A stretch of 64,000 nt of DNA from Bursaphelenchus xylophilus. Its lineage: Eukaryota; Nematoda; Chromadorea; Rhabditida; Aphelenchoididae. Below the pieces are notes generated by a model. It searched no databases. It had not been told where the DNA came from and saw only the letters and a list, made by a program, of their open reading frames with translations. A program made the position numbers and the translations under genes. The stretch covers positions 7,750,001-7,814,000 of the forward strand of contig CAJFCV020000001.1 in the NCBI GenBank assembly GCA_904066235.2, written 5' to 3'. This document shows, one piece after another, positions 12,657-25,352 of the stretch; the stretch's first letter is position 1; each line of letters opens with the position of its first letter.

Positions 12657-13186
12657 GTTATCTATCAACACGAAAGTTGGCATTCTGTTTCCGCTTATGG
12701 AAGTGTCCAAAAAATCCGTCTCAATGAGTTTTTTTGGACGAGGTCAGAGGAAAGGCGAAATATTGCGCAAAATGAAGAGATTTTCTATCTCGAAACTGGC
12801 TCATTTGATTTTTTTCGTTTTAGGCTCAAAAAATCCGCCTTGTTCCAGACTATGTTTCCACGAAACTTCAAATAGGGGCGAGGGAAAATCTTAGAGAAAT
12901 CCTCGAAATCGCAAAATTTTTTAGGCGTTGTTAGTTTAGGCTTCAAACAGATAGAAGACGACCGATTTTTTATATGAAATATATATATTCAGGTTAAGCA
13001 GGAGCCCAGCTTCAAATTTATGTATGCAATAACCCCATTCTACCCCATCTTCATCGTGTAATCAGGCTATCTTTGGAGCAAAAAATTATTCTTTCGCCGA
13101 AACAGAATGCCAAGAATTTTTCATTGCTTGAGCGCTTTTGTTTTATTTTTTCTTGACGTGCTGCGCCTTTTGTAGGGAAATTAACA

Positions 13187-13852
13187 AGGGAAGTACCCCA
13201 AGTGCGACGCTCAGATTTTCTTTAAATTTTGCACACACGTCGCACGTCAAACTGAGATAAGCTAAAACAGTCCGGTGAATAAATTGGCACTTTGCCAAAA
13301 AAAGACGCGAAAAAACGTTTTGTCGGGGAAGAAATGGGGATTTTTTGGGGCGAGAGAATACGCTTTTATATGTCCTTTTTCTCTCTTTCTCTGGAAATCA
13401 AGACGAAATGTAAAAAACCGATAGCGAAGGGTCCATTCCGGTCACCGGACTCCTCAGTTTGACGTGCGTCGGTCATGAACTAGATATCAATTCCTGAAAG
13501 TTTTAGCTCGCGCTTTGCAGGCGCCGCCGAGTTATTGAACGATTTATGCCGCCGAGAGAGTACACTAAGCGTGGAGAGCGGTCAGGGAGAAAAACACTTT
13601 TTGGCCATAACTTTGATAGCTTTGTGCGGAAAAAATTTATTTTTTGTGAAAACATTACCCTCTATGATAGAAACCGGCATGAAATTTTTCGTGCCGAAAT
13701 TCGGCAAAAAGTGTCAAATTTTCGCCAACTTTCGATCTAAAAATCTCGGTTGTTTCTGCAAAGCGCGAACTAGGATTCCCGCATATATCCTTAGAAAAAA
13801 ATATTCTAAATTTGTGCCAAGTTTCATCAAAATCTGAGCGTCGCACTTGGGT
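13187..13852. mobile_element. Inverted-repeat MITE, CAAGTGCGACGCTCAGA terminus family
   Basis: It starts AAGTACCCCAAGTGCGACGC and ends with the inverse, CTGAGCGTCGCACTTGGG. The interior stretch around 13540-13850 is clearly homologous to 1920-2213 and partly to 46040-46330 and 49215-49510, so this is a multicopy family. There is no ORF of note. Confidence 0.65.
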
Positions 13853-14798
13853 CAGAAACTCAATAAAGATCATTTTAAGCCAAAATAAAAATTGTAAACC
13901 TGTGAAAAATTAAGCGAAAAGGGGTTCGTTCATATAGGACCTAAAGTCAATTTCCGATTGAGTTTTCACCCCTAAAAACCTAAAATGGGCAGCTAAGATT
14001 TATATATCCTTGATCAGCACATTTTTTCTGATTTTTTGAGATATGTCCCGTCAAAAAGTAGGAGCCCCCATAAAAGTACTTTCCTTGTGAATTCAAACGA
14101 AGGGACCTCGATTTTGGACTTGTTTTTGGAGCTGTTCGAACGGACCGCATTCAACCCACGGACGCTTGCGGATATTGTTTACATACATCACCCATCTCTC
14201 GGCCCCAGTAAGCTATTTTATATAGTTTATTGACAAGCTAATAACAAAAAGTAACATAGTAGGACAAACCATATAGCTATATTTCGAAATCTACGGACAA
14301 TGCATATAAAAAGATCACCTCAAAAAATTGGGAAAAAGTCTTAACCCCACCCTCTACCCCAATTCTTGAATACATTCCTGAAATTTCGATTTTCAGAGCT
14401 CTCGGAGAGCGGTCATCCAACCTTTCTTCCGAATGAAAATGCCGCCGAATAAGCGAAAATTCGATTTTCATGCAAAATTTGCACTAAACGTATGAGAAGA
14501 CCGGGATGTCAAATTGGTCCCAGTTCTGTCCCTAACAAGGGCTCGTCAAAACCTCGTCCCCTGGATTTATCTTGAAATATATACCATTCGAAAGGGCGTA
14601 AAAAACTGGTCTAGGATCACCTTGAATTAGCTGCTGTTATTCACTTACTATAAACAATATAATGATTGATTAGCCATCTAAATTACGAGAAATCAACACA
14701 ATTTCGATTTTTTGGAGAGCGCTAGAGGTCAAAACTTTTTCGCGGAGTATATATGTACAATGACTAGACATGTAATGATCACATCATTACTATTAAGT

Positions 14799-14976
14799 CG
14801 TTTCAAAAGTGCGTAGGCTCTTTCGTGGCGCGCAGAGCATTTTGCCACTTTTTGCACTGCGAAATCTCTGTCGTGAGCTCAAAATTCACGGCGACACTGT
14901 TGAAAATGCGTGGTGCAAAAGGTCAATTGCACAGCGCGGAAAACTTGCGACAAAAAGTCTACGCACTTTTGAAACG
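14799..14976. mobile_element. Small MITE
   Basis: The terminal inverted repeats CGTTTCAAAAGTGCGTAG and CTACGCACTTTTGAAACG enclose about 140 bp of non-coding sequence. Confidence 0.65.
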
Positions 14977-15016
14977 GCGTAGTACACTATAAAACAACCT
15001 GTTTGAAGTAACACTA

Positions 15017-15524
15017 CAGTGGGGAACCTGATCCAGTCGCCACAAATGTGCAATTTTGTTTCCAGGGAATAAAAAATCCCGCAAAATAGGAAGCGCTTTT
15101 CACTGAAAACAAGCCCGCAAAGAAACTTTTCGCCGTCCGCAAATAAAAACTTCTCACTGTCCTCGATTGAAAAAGGTTGCAGAATGGTGCCCAAGAAGAA
15201 ATCCAATCGGTGTTTAAAGTAACAAGTACTCCTCTAGTATACTAGAAAAACAGATTTATAAAGGATGTATGTTTTTTTCTTTAATAATCACCGATATCAT
15301 GTACAATATCGTCATATTTTCTGTCCAGGGTGCCTGCCTATCGCGTGAATTACACATCCGAAACTCTCACATCAAACTTGCTGCTAAACATTGAGTTATA
15401 CACAAAAAGATTCTCATTTGCGGACAGCGAGAAGTTGTCAAAGGGAGGTATTTTGCCGGATTTTTTTATTCCCTCCTGGACGCAAAACTCCATATTTTTG
15501 ACCACTGGATCAGGTCCTACACTG
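15017..15524. mobile_element. Tc1/mariner-type MITE, TA-flanked
   Basis: The termini are CAGTGGGGAACCTGATCCAG and, inverted, CAGTGTAGGACCTGATCCAG, with TA on both outer sides. The element is about 508 bp with no transposase. It lies just downstream of the SNRK stop codon (15664, minus). Confidence 0.65.
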
Positions 15525-15663
15525 TAGAGAAAGACTTTCGTGCAAGTTGCTGACTTAAAACAGAAATTGCCGCACATCCCTGACAACATGGCACGCTTCC
15601 AAGATCATAATTTCATATGAAGCGGTTGCAAAGAAAGGTGAAAATAACACAATCACTAAACCC

Positions 15664-18600
15664 TCAATATAACGGCGCCTCCTCAGTGCGTTCTATTGTC
15701 GTATTCGACCGCCCTTCAAGTGAGCACGACCTTCTTAAATGCCGGCAAAAAATGTCTTCTGAAGAACCGCGTTCGGAGAATCTATCCATAAGTCGAACGT
15801 CATCAATGAAAGAGTCATTCCCTAGTGGATGTTCAAGTATAGGATGCAGGTTGACTCTCTTTTGACAGACATCCTCCCCAGATCCAGGTCCCTGTGAGTC
15901 ACTGCTCTTCGGTGCTTCACTCGGTTGTTTTCCCTCGGATTTCGCGTGTGTCAACTGGGGTCTCCAATCAGGACCATGGCCCGGGGGATCGTCATCGTAG
16001 CTAGGATCTTCAGAATTTCTTTTACAGTACTTCATGGCTATCAGATTCATCTTGCGTTCATTGGAATCATCATCGGAAGTATCACTCGACGAACAACTAA
16101 AATTACAATCCATATCCACACATGTTCTAACCAACCTTGTTGACCTTCGACCTCTTCCCGCAAACCGGAAATGGTTATCCAATCGGCCTAACGTCATGTC
16201 GGGGGACTGTAGTTGTTTGTTTCGTATCACGCGAAGCGATGCATAGCTCAGCGACTTTCTGTTCAGCTCTCCAGAAGAACTTGAATCCTTTGAGGCTAAA
16301 TCGAAATTCCATCGATGACCAGCATATCCAGTAGAAGCCGATCTTACTCCTCTCCCCTTCTCTGACACCTTCACATTTTCTCCATCCAAAGAAAAGGCAG
16401 GAACGCTTGTTTCAAATTTAGATGTAGAACAAATTTCGTCAGAATCTTCTAATTCCTACAAAACAACATGTAAGCGTAGCCCTGTGTAAATTGAAATTGT
16501 TTCGCCAACGAAGTTCAACGTCGGCTTCCGCCAATTTTTTGAGCCACCGGGGGAAAAATTTTTGATGGAAGATTTGAGCAAGAAGTTTTTCACAAAATAA
16601 ACTGCGGCCATGGCCTTAATTCGGATTTTGTTACAGTATCCTCATTAAAGAGTTTTACAGAAATATGCCTCATAGCTACTTTCTGGAAACATTCCGGAAA
16701 GAAGCTAGCATCACAGTAGATTCAAAAAAAAACATTTGGACCGGAATGGTTGACTACGGCGGAAGACACACAGAACTTTTTTGGTTCAGCCGAAGTTTCG
16801 AAAAGAAGTAACAAGCAGAAATAATGATTTGCGAAATCCACGCGTAGCCACGGAATAGACTACCCTATACGTTTCAAGAAAAATTTTTCCGGAGGTCATT
16901 TTTGATGTTCAGCGGTCATTATCGAGGCGCGGTCATCTTCGATGCGCGGTCATTATCGAAGAAATTCGATTTACTCGGGATCTATCTTACAAGGAAATGG
17001 TCTGAACATCCCCCAGGGTTCGGGAAAGTTACTAGAACAGGTGGATAGAGGAGGTCGACTTTGCAAAAAAAAAGGCATTTATCAGCTGCATATTAAGCCC
17101 GGCCGACGAGAAAAATCGACCGAGAAAGTCCACAAAAAAATTCCTCTTTCTCTTCCCTCATAAAGGCTCGGCAAAACATCGTCCCCTGGTATTTTCTTAA
17201 AACGACGCTCTCATTGAGTGATTACGCGATTTTTAAGGACATATAACCCAAGATAAACTAGGTGGTCATTCCTAGTAAAAATATTAAAGCCATTGCTTTC
17301 AACGGCTTTACTTATTACGGTCCCCGCGCTGCCATGGAGTCGAACCAACCTCCAAAAGAATAACGTGCGGAGACTTTGTCCACTGCGCCAACCGAACCGT
17401 TGGACGCTCCTCTTCTTTTCCGAGGGAAGAAAAAGAGGAAATTGTTGTGGACTTTCGGTAGGGCTTATTTTGCAGCTGGAAAATGCCGTTTTAGCAAAGC
17501 CGACCTGCCCTATCCACCTGTACTAGATCAGTCCCTTGTTAGATACGAAAGAGAATCTAACTTGCCTCACAAATACCCAACAAATGCGGCGAAGAACTAA
17601 GCTTCCTCATTCCAGTCGACGCAACCAAATTAGAGGCTTTCAATCTTGCCGAGATTCCACTACTGGAGACCGATGGTGAGGTCCGTCCACTAGAAGTTGG
17701 GCTCGAGTTCCGACTGATGGGAGAATCTAAAAAAATTATAAATTTCAATTGTTCGCTCACCCAGTCGTTCGGGGGATGCAGCTCTTCTCATACTTGAATA
17801 TCGTGATAACTCCAACAACTCTTGGATTGCCTGAGGGCTGATCCTATCTCTGGAACTATGGAAGCCACATTTAGCAAACATGGAGACCGACGGCGAAGAA
17901 TTCCTGAAAAAATACCAGTAAAACAACAAATATTAACACTCAAACGGCTATGCGTGACATTTTATGGCAATCGATAGTTCACCATTTCAGACTTTCACTG
18001 TAGTCCGTCCTGCACGCCAATTTGTCTACACATAAAAAATGGAAAAAATTGATCGAAGTCTTATTTGGACATTTTTTCCATTAGGCACAAAATTTCACTA
18101 AAAAGATATCGAATTCAGTGTAAACGAAACTTTTGACTGAATTTGCCGCTTTTAGCTGGATTGAGAAACAAAATGTATGGAAAAACAAAAAAGCTTTTTA
18201 TTTCGGAAACAGCCCGGAACAGTTTCTATTTCACTGAAGCCTAACAGAGGGCCACATTGTTAAAATCGGTATCTCAGAATTATGCCAAAATTAGTCAACC
18301 AGGTCACCAATCGGTATGGAGCATCCGCTTGAGCTTTTTTTGCCCATAGTCGTTATATGGAAGATTACTATAACCTTCACCCCGACGCTTCAAAAAGCAA
18401 TTTTGTTGAAAATGTCTAGTTTCTTGAAACAAAATCCTTCGAAATTTTAAATCCGGAAATTATTCCGCCATAAAGTCATTGTTAGGTGTACTATCAACCA
18501 CCATAAAATAAAATGGCACGCATGGCTTTTTGAGTGTTAAAGGAATAGAAATTTGCACAGATAGGCGACAAGAAATACCTCCGGCAAAGCAGATTCTTCG

Positions 18601-21422
18601 GCTGTCTTTTATTACGCTGAGCCAAAGAACTAATAGGAATAGGCGCCGAAGGCGTTCGGCTTAGAGTCAAATCATCATTCTGACTCCCACAGAGAAATGG
18701 TTTAGACGTAGACTCCAAAGTCTCCCTTATCGGACTTAATTCCTCGAATGTATAACTATTAGGAGCCAGGTGGAATTCATTGGGAGACAAAGCATCATCG
18801 TCTCTATTCCTATCAAGCTTATCATCCAAACTGGCCACATGATTGGGCGCTCGGGAGGAGTCAACACTAGAGCCTCTACTGGGGAAACTTCGTCTTATAG
18901 AGCTCTCTTTCTTGGGGTTGTAGTATCTAAGAAAAGCAAAAAAAGGTAAAGAAAGCACACATGCAATATCTACACCAAAAAGCCGAGTTTCAAACTGAAA
19001 TACCTGGACGACTGTCTTGAAGCTGATCTGAGATAGGAGGACAACTCTTCTTCGCTTTCTTCTTTCAGAATCGTGCACGCTCTTCTATTGTTTAGACCTC
19101 TGAAAGAATTACTTCTGCTCCGAGCAGCTGTGCTTGAAGTAACGGGACCAGAGTTATATTCGACATCCTCGTTTGTACTCGAGGATATTTTTCTCAATTT
19201 TAGGGCCTGCTCTTCTCGATAGCTCGCCAGAATCCTCTCAGCAAGTAAGTAGTACGTGGCCGTAACATAACTGTATTCCCCTCGTTCAATGCAACTAAAA
19301 GTAAATACAAAATGCCAAATCGTAATTACCTTAAAATTGAGTCCTCGGTTCCAATACCACCTGCAACCATTTGCTCAATTATCGTCGCATGAGCGGTTTC
19401 CGGAAGATGGTCACGATAAACCAAAGGCAAAGCCTCAGCATGTCCCCTGTCTCCAGCCATTACCCATGGGGACTTTAGAATCTCTGTTAATGATGACCGT
19501 TTTGTGGGATCTCTGACCAACATCCTCTGAATTAGCCTAAATCTCAAATTGCAAAAATTTCTGTGGAAACATACTCTTTACAACTGGGAGATACGTGATC
19601 AGGGATTGTATACCTACAATCCAATATTCTCGTCAATGTTTCTGAATCATTGGCTTCTTGAAATGGCAATCTTCCACAGACCAACATGTACAGGATAACT
19701 CCCAACGACCAGACATCTGTAACGATAACTTTGCAATAAATACAAGTTACCTATCGCCGGAGCTTCATACGCATCACCTAAAAGGATTTCAGGCGCAGAA
19801 TAAGCCAAGCTCCCACAAGATGTGTTTAACATTTGACCGGGAATATACAAATTGGAGAATCCAAAGTCTGTTAACTTCACCATACCCAATTTCTCAAAAA
19901 AGACGACGTTTTCAGGCTAAAATCGAGTTTTGATTAAATTTTTATAAGAGAAGTACTCCAAGTGCGACGCTCACATTTTGATGAAACTTGTCAGAAACTC
20001 AGAAAACTTTCTAACGATGAACGTCACTTTTTTTCGCAGATGGATCCATAATGGTGACCTAGTGGATGTTAAACGCGCCTCATGTAGTGGAAGGAGCATC
20101 TGGCTTTCAAAAGTGTTTACGGGCCCTGACTAGGGAAGTGTACAAACTGACCCTCACCAATAGCAAATGTTATATACCGTTCGAAAGCCCTTGACAAATA
20201 GTGTTAGAAACCGCTTAAAGTTTTTGCAGAATGCCTCAGGACGAAAGATTATAAGCGGTTGACTTGCAACTTTAGTACTTACAAAATCTGATATGGGGCA
20301 AAATAAATGTCATTTCAAAATGTTACGTATTGCTGCTAGATTGGCCTAAGAATCATTTTGAAGTTTGGTGCTTGCTTATGACCCAGTACAAACCCCCGCC
20401 GTTCTGGTTCCTATCATCCAATAGCACATTCTTCCTGGAAGCACCATCTGAACGGCGCGCCTACTCGGGATTGGGTTCTCTCGGCTACGATCGTCGTTGC
20501 CCAAAGCACAATAAAGAATTTGGACGGTAAGTTTTGACCGTTTGAAACGGGCAAAACAGTGGGGGTTTGAATTCCTGAGGGGCTGAACTGGAAAGCCCCG
20601 CGTTAACTTTGATCAGCCATAACTTTGCCACAGCGTAAACACTGCTGGAAGACAGACGCTCCTTACACTGTCTGGGTCTTCAATATCCGCTAGGTCACAA
20701 GTATGGATCAATATGCGAGAAAAGCGACTTCCCTTGTAAGAGAAACTTCCAGCTCGCGCTCTGCAGAAACGAACGAGATTATTAGCTTAAAAATGGAAAC
20801 AATATAACCTCTTTGCAAACTTTTTGCACGAATTTCTATCGCATTAAACAAATCTGAGCGTCGCACTTAAGATACATCCCTGGTTAGTTACCTTAAGATC
20901 TCGATGTACAACGTGCAGGGCATGACAATAATCGATCGCTTTCGTTATCTGACTAAAATATTGCTGCGCATCAGACTCCCTTATCCCTTTTTCTGATGTC
21001 TTCATTATGTAATCATACATATCATAATCACCCAATTCTAATATTAAGAATAATTTAGTCTTGGTATCAATAACTTCGTATAAGCGAACAATGTTAGGAT
21101 GTTGAACCAGTTTCATACATCGAACCTGAAAAATCTCTGGCCGAAGTATTAAGCCTACCTCCTGCATCAAGTCAGCAGCTGACTCTGGATCTAATTTCGT
21201 CTTATCGATAACTTTGACGGCCACCTAAACAATAATATCAACCAAAGTGAAGAAACTCACTTTTTCCCCCGTAAACACATGTCGGGCCAGCTTTACCACA
21301 GCAAAGTGCCCCTTGCCAATAGTGTGCTCAAGATCATATAACCCAGCTATGCGTGCATCTGATATACTCACCGAGGAATTCCGACGAAGAAAATTTTGCT
21401 TTTTATCTTTTCCATTTGGCAT
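15664..21422 (-). CDS. SNRK: SNF-related serine/threonine kinase (SNRK-like), 12 exons, about 884 aa
   Basis: SNRK is an AMPK-related kinase activated by LKB1 in vertebrates. The N-terminal kinase domain shows [20 protein letters not shown] (P-loop), [11 protein letters not shown] (ATP-anchoring Lys), VVHRDLK (catalytic loop), [10 protein letters not shown] (DFG) and [14 protein letters not shown], all close to SNRK. A UBA-like segment ([21 protein letters not shown]) follows. The tail is Ser-rich, with [11 protein letters not shown] shared with human SNRK (765 aa). Exons, 5' to 3' on the minus strand: 21422-21261, 21224-21159, 21125-20892, 19916-19751, 19716-19575, 19536-19330, 19294-19004, 18926-18579, 17903-17761, 17726-17577, 16448-16136, 16096-15664. 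They sum to 2,655 nt and stay in frame. The intron directly after HRDLK carries a transposon; that at 16449-17576 carries repeats and a tRNA-like module. The start is the first in-frame ATG; an upstream exon is possible. Confidence 0.93.
17315..17400 (-). repeat. tRNA-like sequence in SNRK intron
   Basis: On the minus strand, GGTTGGCGCAGTGG (A-box-like) is followed about 45 bases on by GGTTGGTTCGACTCC (B-box-like). The space between cannot form a normal anticodon arm, so a SINE-type relic is likelier than a tRNA gene. It is a different tRNA lineage from the module at 12010. Confidence 0.45.
19945..20875. mobile_element. MITE of the GTGCGACGCTCAGA family in a SNRK intron
   Basis: The left end GTACTCCAAGTGCGACGCTC and the right end AATCTGAGCGTCGCACTTAA are inverted copies of the terminus also seen at 13187-13852. 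The insertion lies inside the intron that interrupts the kinase domain between the HRDLK and PENVV motifs. There is no transposase. Confidence 0.6.
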
Positions 21423-23810
21423 AACTACAAAATATTTTATTTAGGGTTCGGACGTATAGTATACCGAATTCCCGCGACGTGGGAATTTCAGTATGTAAAA
21501 TTTCCACGGCGTAATGTTATGTGTCGCGAAAAATTTCGGATTTTTACCATAAGTAAGGCCTGTGGGGCCCGGTCCGACTGCGCACGCGCCTAGTCCAAGG
21601 TCTACAAAATTGCCGACTCATTACCCAGAGCCAGTGCAGAACGTGAAAGAAACTGGAATATTTATATATTTTTTCATGGTTAAAGTACTTTTGCTTGTTT
21701 AGTTGAAAAAATTAGAATCACGTTACAAAAGTAGTTAAAGAGTAATGTATGAGTTACAAACGACTTCGTATTGGTACTACATTGGACCGATTTTATAAAT
21801 ACCCCAATATCTATACATATGCCAAAAATTTAGGGTGTATGAACGAGATGAAAATTCCCGAGTTTTCCGAACCCTAATTTTACTTTCTTTCTGTCATTAT
21901 GCAAGTTCTGAAAAAACACAAGTCATTGTGTGGAAGAAATAAAATATTATCGAACAGAATTGAGTAAATAATTATACCCTCTGTTAGAAGACAATCCTAA
22001 AATAATAAGAAACAGGCAAAACAACGATATAAAGATCTTCTCGGTAAAAGTTACATACAAACATCCTACTTGGCACAACTATCCTTCGCTCAAATCAACG
22101 AATGCATTAATGCGTATGAAGGAAACTATTTTTCCAAAAATAAATCTTCAATGGAGAGTTTACGTGCCGGGACTCACAAAATAAATCGAGAAAATTTGCT
22201 GATGGGAAGGAATTTTCTTCTCGGGAAGAAATGTAACGTAAATTGCAATTAGTTATAAATTGAGCCGTTGCAACGCGTTGCGAGTTTGCGAAAACGGCAG
22301 CACCTGCTGCGGCAGCTGCGCGCATCGTTCCCTTTTGATGTTTTGTGTGCCCACCACGACCAAATTCCGTGCCAGAAGTTTTGGCGTTGTGTAAAAATCA
22401 CAAAATTCACTTTTTTATTTCTCGTGAAAACAAAAATCGATCATTTAAAGCCGGAACAAGAAGATAAAAGCGCGAAAGTTGGTATAGAACCTTGGAGCAA
22501 GTAAGTCGTTATGTTTGCTTTTTGTTCGATTTTTAGGAAGCTACTGAAAAGGTCTGCCTAATACAATGTAAACTCCAATTTTTCTCTAAAAGTAGCCTTG
22601 AAAAAGTCTTGGTTTTCCGTATAGGCAGGGGTGGCCATCGGGCCGGGCCTGACAAGTTTTGAAACGGGCCGGACCTGCTTTTTACCGGGCCGCGGGCCTG
22701 AGCCATTTTCAGGTCCGGCCCGGTTTTGTCGAGTATCTCAAGTTCTACAATAGTTTACTACTTTATAGTACTTTTTTGCATATATAATATAAGGTCCAAA
22801 TTAGAACATATAATATAGTTCATAGAAGATTTTAGCACCACAGAGGCGGTACACAACGTTTTTTCACGGAATTCTGGTCGCGTCACGCCACGAAAACAAA
22901 TGTTTGGCGTACTGTTAAATAATGTTTTTTGGCTTCTTCGAGAAATTACAAAAATTGTAATTTAGCCCAGTATTGAACAAAATCTTGACAGAAAAAAGCT
23001 ATAGACCCTATCAGTGAATTTTTCTTGTTATAGTAGGTCTGGTTTGTCTTTCAAAAACACCATGTTTGATGAGTTTGATAATTAAAATATCTCTAGTTGC
23101 GGAATGCCACGGATTTTGTCATTTTGCGAAAAGCCCGGGCAACGATTTCAATCATTATAATAGCAGGAAAGATGGTTCAATAAGTCGAGTTTCGAGCCAG
23201 AAAACGTTCTGAAACTTTGCATGATGATTGAGAATGATGTTGTAGTGCTGATCGCCCATTTTTGTAGGATTCGTGACTAAACGTCGCCCGCTAGGCGATT
23301 GCAAAGTTCTCAATTTTGGGAAGTTTGAAGTCGAATATCTCAAAGACTGAATAACACATACAAATTTCTGAACCTCTAACAGAGAGATAACTGTCTACTC
23401 TTTCCAATTCACCATTTATCAAGTCGCTCAATTTTGGATGATCGGGTGAAAAGATCGTGTCTTTAAGACCACCTTTTTGGAGCGAAGTGTCACAAAAATT
23501 CGATCGATAATGGCGCAGTTAGAGCTCGACTTCCGCTTTTCTAGTTGTTTCTAAACGTTGTGGTAAGATCAAAGAAAATTTTTCAGTTCGCGCCCTGAAA
23601 ATGGTAGGGCGCAGCTCGGAAAATAACGTTTCGCAGCTCGCCGGAGCTAAGTTTCAGCTTGTTTTTCGAGCTGCGTCCGCGTAAGTGTTCAGCTAACTTT
23701 CTGCAAACTTTCAGTTAGCGCATTGGCCATTGACTGCGTTATTCATATCTTTCGTTTATTTGGTGCTGTGTGAATGAATACTTTAATATTTTAATTTTAC
23801 GATTTCAGAA
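21423..23810. other. Intergenic region between divergent SNRK and CDC6
   Basis: This 2.4 kb must hold both promoters. Visible contents: AT-rich sequence next to the SNRK start, and a GC-rich fragment at about 22627-22735 (CAGGGGTGGCCATCGGGCCG) that matches one end of the hAT-type element at 12170. An acceptor-like TTTCAG lies immediately before the CDC6 ATG. The short ORFs here have no recognisable domains. Confidence 0.55.
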
Positions 23811-25239
23811 ATGGTGTTGAAAGGCCGAGAAAAGGAGTATAAACTCATTAGCGACTTGATATCAACTTCGTTTGAAGAACGCCATCCACAGTCTATTATG
23901 GTCCGTGGTGTTCCAGGCAGCGGGAAAACTGCAACTATTAGATTAGTTGTAAATGATCTGAAAGAAAAATTGAACGTAGGTTTATTTTCATCATTCAGCT
24001 TTATGTTCTGTGGTCGAAAACGCGAAGTTTTTGTCATTTTTGTTAAAATACTTGAGTTAATTTTCTATTCATTCTTATGCTTACAAAAATATTTGTTAAA
24101 GTTTGTACCCGCATACATAAATTGTGCCTCAATAACAACAAAATCGGATTTCTTTCGAAGGATTTATTACGTTATCACTAAAAATGATACTGTTTTAACT
24201 GCTTCAGAAGCTGCAAAGAAGACGGAAAAGGTGCTTTTCTCACAAAGAACGTAAGGGTTTTTATTTAAAGTTCAACATTCTGTTTTTAGTGTTCTCGTAT
24301 TGGATGAGATCGACTTTCTCACGAAACTCGATTCGTCCCGAACTAGCCTGGCCAATAGTATAATTAAGAAGATCTTTGATTGGCCATTGAATAGTGGAGG
24401 CAAAGTTGTCGTTGTCGGAATTTCGAATGAACTCGATTTTTCGGAAAAGGTGTTACCTAAAAAACGGGTAATGCTGCCCGACGTCGTATTGTTTAATGCA
24501 TATAGTGTTGAGCAGTTGATTGATATTTTGATGGAATACGTCCGTAAAGACGAGGTAAGTAACTATAAGTTTTTCTGCTAAAGTCTTTCTTCGTATTCAG
24601 AATCTAGCAACTGCCGAAGCAGTCAAGTTATGTGCCCGTAAGATCTCTGCAATGAATGGGGATGTCCGAAGAGCCTTCAGTTTGCTCTCGTAAGATTACC
24701 GATTGTCCTTTTGCAAATTAAAGTTTATTTGCAGGTCTCAAACCGAATTCATAGAAGAAGAAATGGAGGAAGAACCTGCGTTAAAACGACCGAAGACGGT
24801 CGGACTCTCGACTCCCTGCAAATCCCGGCCTTCCACATCCACCCAATCTTCTCCTACTCGCACTCCCAAGACCCACAAGGATATTTTGTTGTCATTACAA
24901 AACATTTATTCTTCTCCTGCTGTCTCAGCGAAGATCCCGCTTCATCCTAGAATCGTTTTGGCATCTATTATCAAATTAATGGAGTCCGAAAACTCGAGCA
25001 AGAAAGTTCAAACAGTTAGCTTTGCAAAGCTCCATGAATTGTATGACAAAGTGTGCAAGAAGATGAGGATTGAGCCATTAAACCACGAGGCTCTAAGAGA
25101 CGCCGTTTCAACCTTGGTCAACACTTCGATACTTTCTTTGAAGAAAGATAAGATCTGCATGGAAGTTGACGTTGATTGTGCCAGGAAGAAGATTCAAGAC
25201 GATGAACTCATAAACTCAGTCGGATCTATTGGAAATTAA
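23811..25239 (+). CDS. CDC6: CDC6 replication-licensing AAA+ ATPase, about 390 aa, short N-terminus
   Basis: CDC6 binds ORC and loads the MCM helicase at origins. The AAA+ core begins almost at the ATG: MVRGVPGSGKTATIR (Walker A), VLVLDEIDFL (Walker B), VVVVGISNELDF (sensor 1), NGDVRRAFSLL (sensor 2 region). A C-terminal winged helix follows (VSFAKLHELYDKVCKKM). Exons 23811-23975, 24102-24250, 24290-24554, 24601-24689 and 24735-25239 total 1,173 nt in frame. The ATG lies two bases after TTTCAG, typical of a spliced-leader acceptor. Unlike most animal CDC6, there is no long N-terminal regulatory region. Instead a Ser/Thr-Pro-rich linker (STPCKSRPSTSTQSSPTRTP) sits between the ATPase and winged-helix domains. 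NIP7 follows 113 bp downstream. ORC1 is the alternative, but length and tail fit CDC6 better. Confidence 0.9.
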
Positions 25240-25352
25240 TCTATTTTAATTATGTATATAAATATTAACGTGATTACATTTTTGGAAGTTTTCATTTCTG
25301 GTTATGGCCGTTTGAATATTTAATAATTCTAAAGCTGACCTTCACGTTTAAG

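Larger units (their letters stand above)
11697..14092. mobile_element. Nested inverted-repeat element (593-bp family, interrupted at least three times)
   Basis: Both outer ends are the family terminus ACAAGGAAAGTACTTTTATG in inverted orientation, with about 240 bp of mirrored sequence at each side. Inside are a tRNA-like core (12010-12091), an insertion beginning ACGTCAAGATTTTGCGCTCA at 12137 and closing with its inverse near 13158, a hAT-type element inside that (12170-12656), and a separate element at 13187-13852. The layering gives a relative order of insertion. Confidence 0.65.
10806..15663. other. Intergenic block of nested transposable elements
   Basis: This lies between the convergent 3' ends of BIRC6 and SNRK. 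It holds a MITE (about 10876-11323), a multi-layer nested element (11697-14092), a terminal fragment of the 4502-type family (about 14520-14640), a MITE (14799-14976) and a TA-flanked element (15017-15524). A short open stretch at 14097-14213 next to the nested element could be a relic exon, but no splice partner was found. No convincing gene is present. Confidence 0.7.

Noticed and set aside
14097..14213. Possible exon next to the nested element (contains FLELFERTAFNPRTLADIVY)
   Set aside because: It reads like protein, but no donor/acceptor partner, start or family could be found; it could be a relic of a broken gene.
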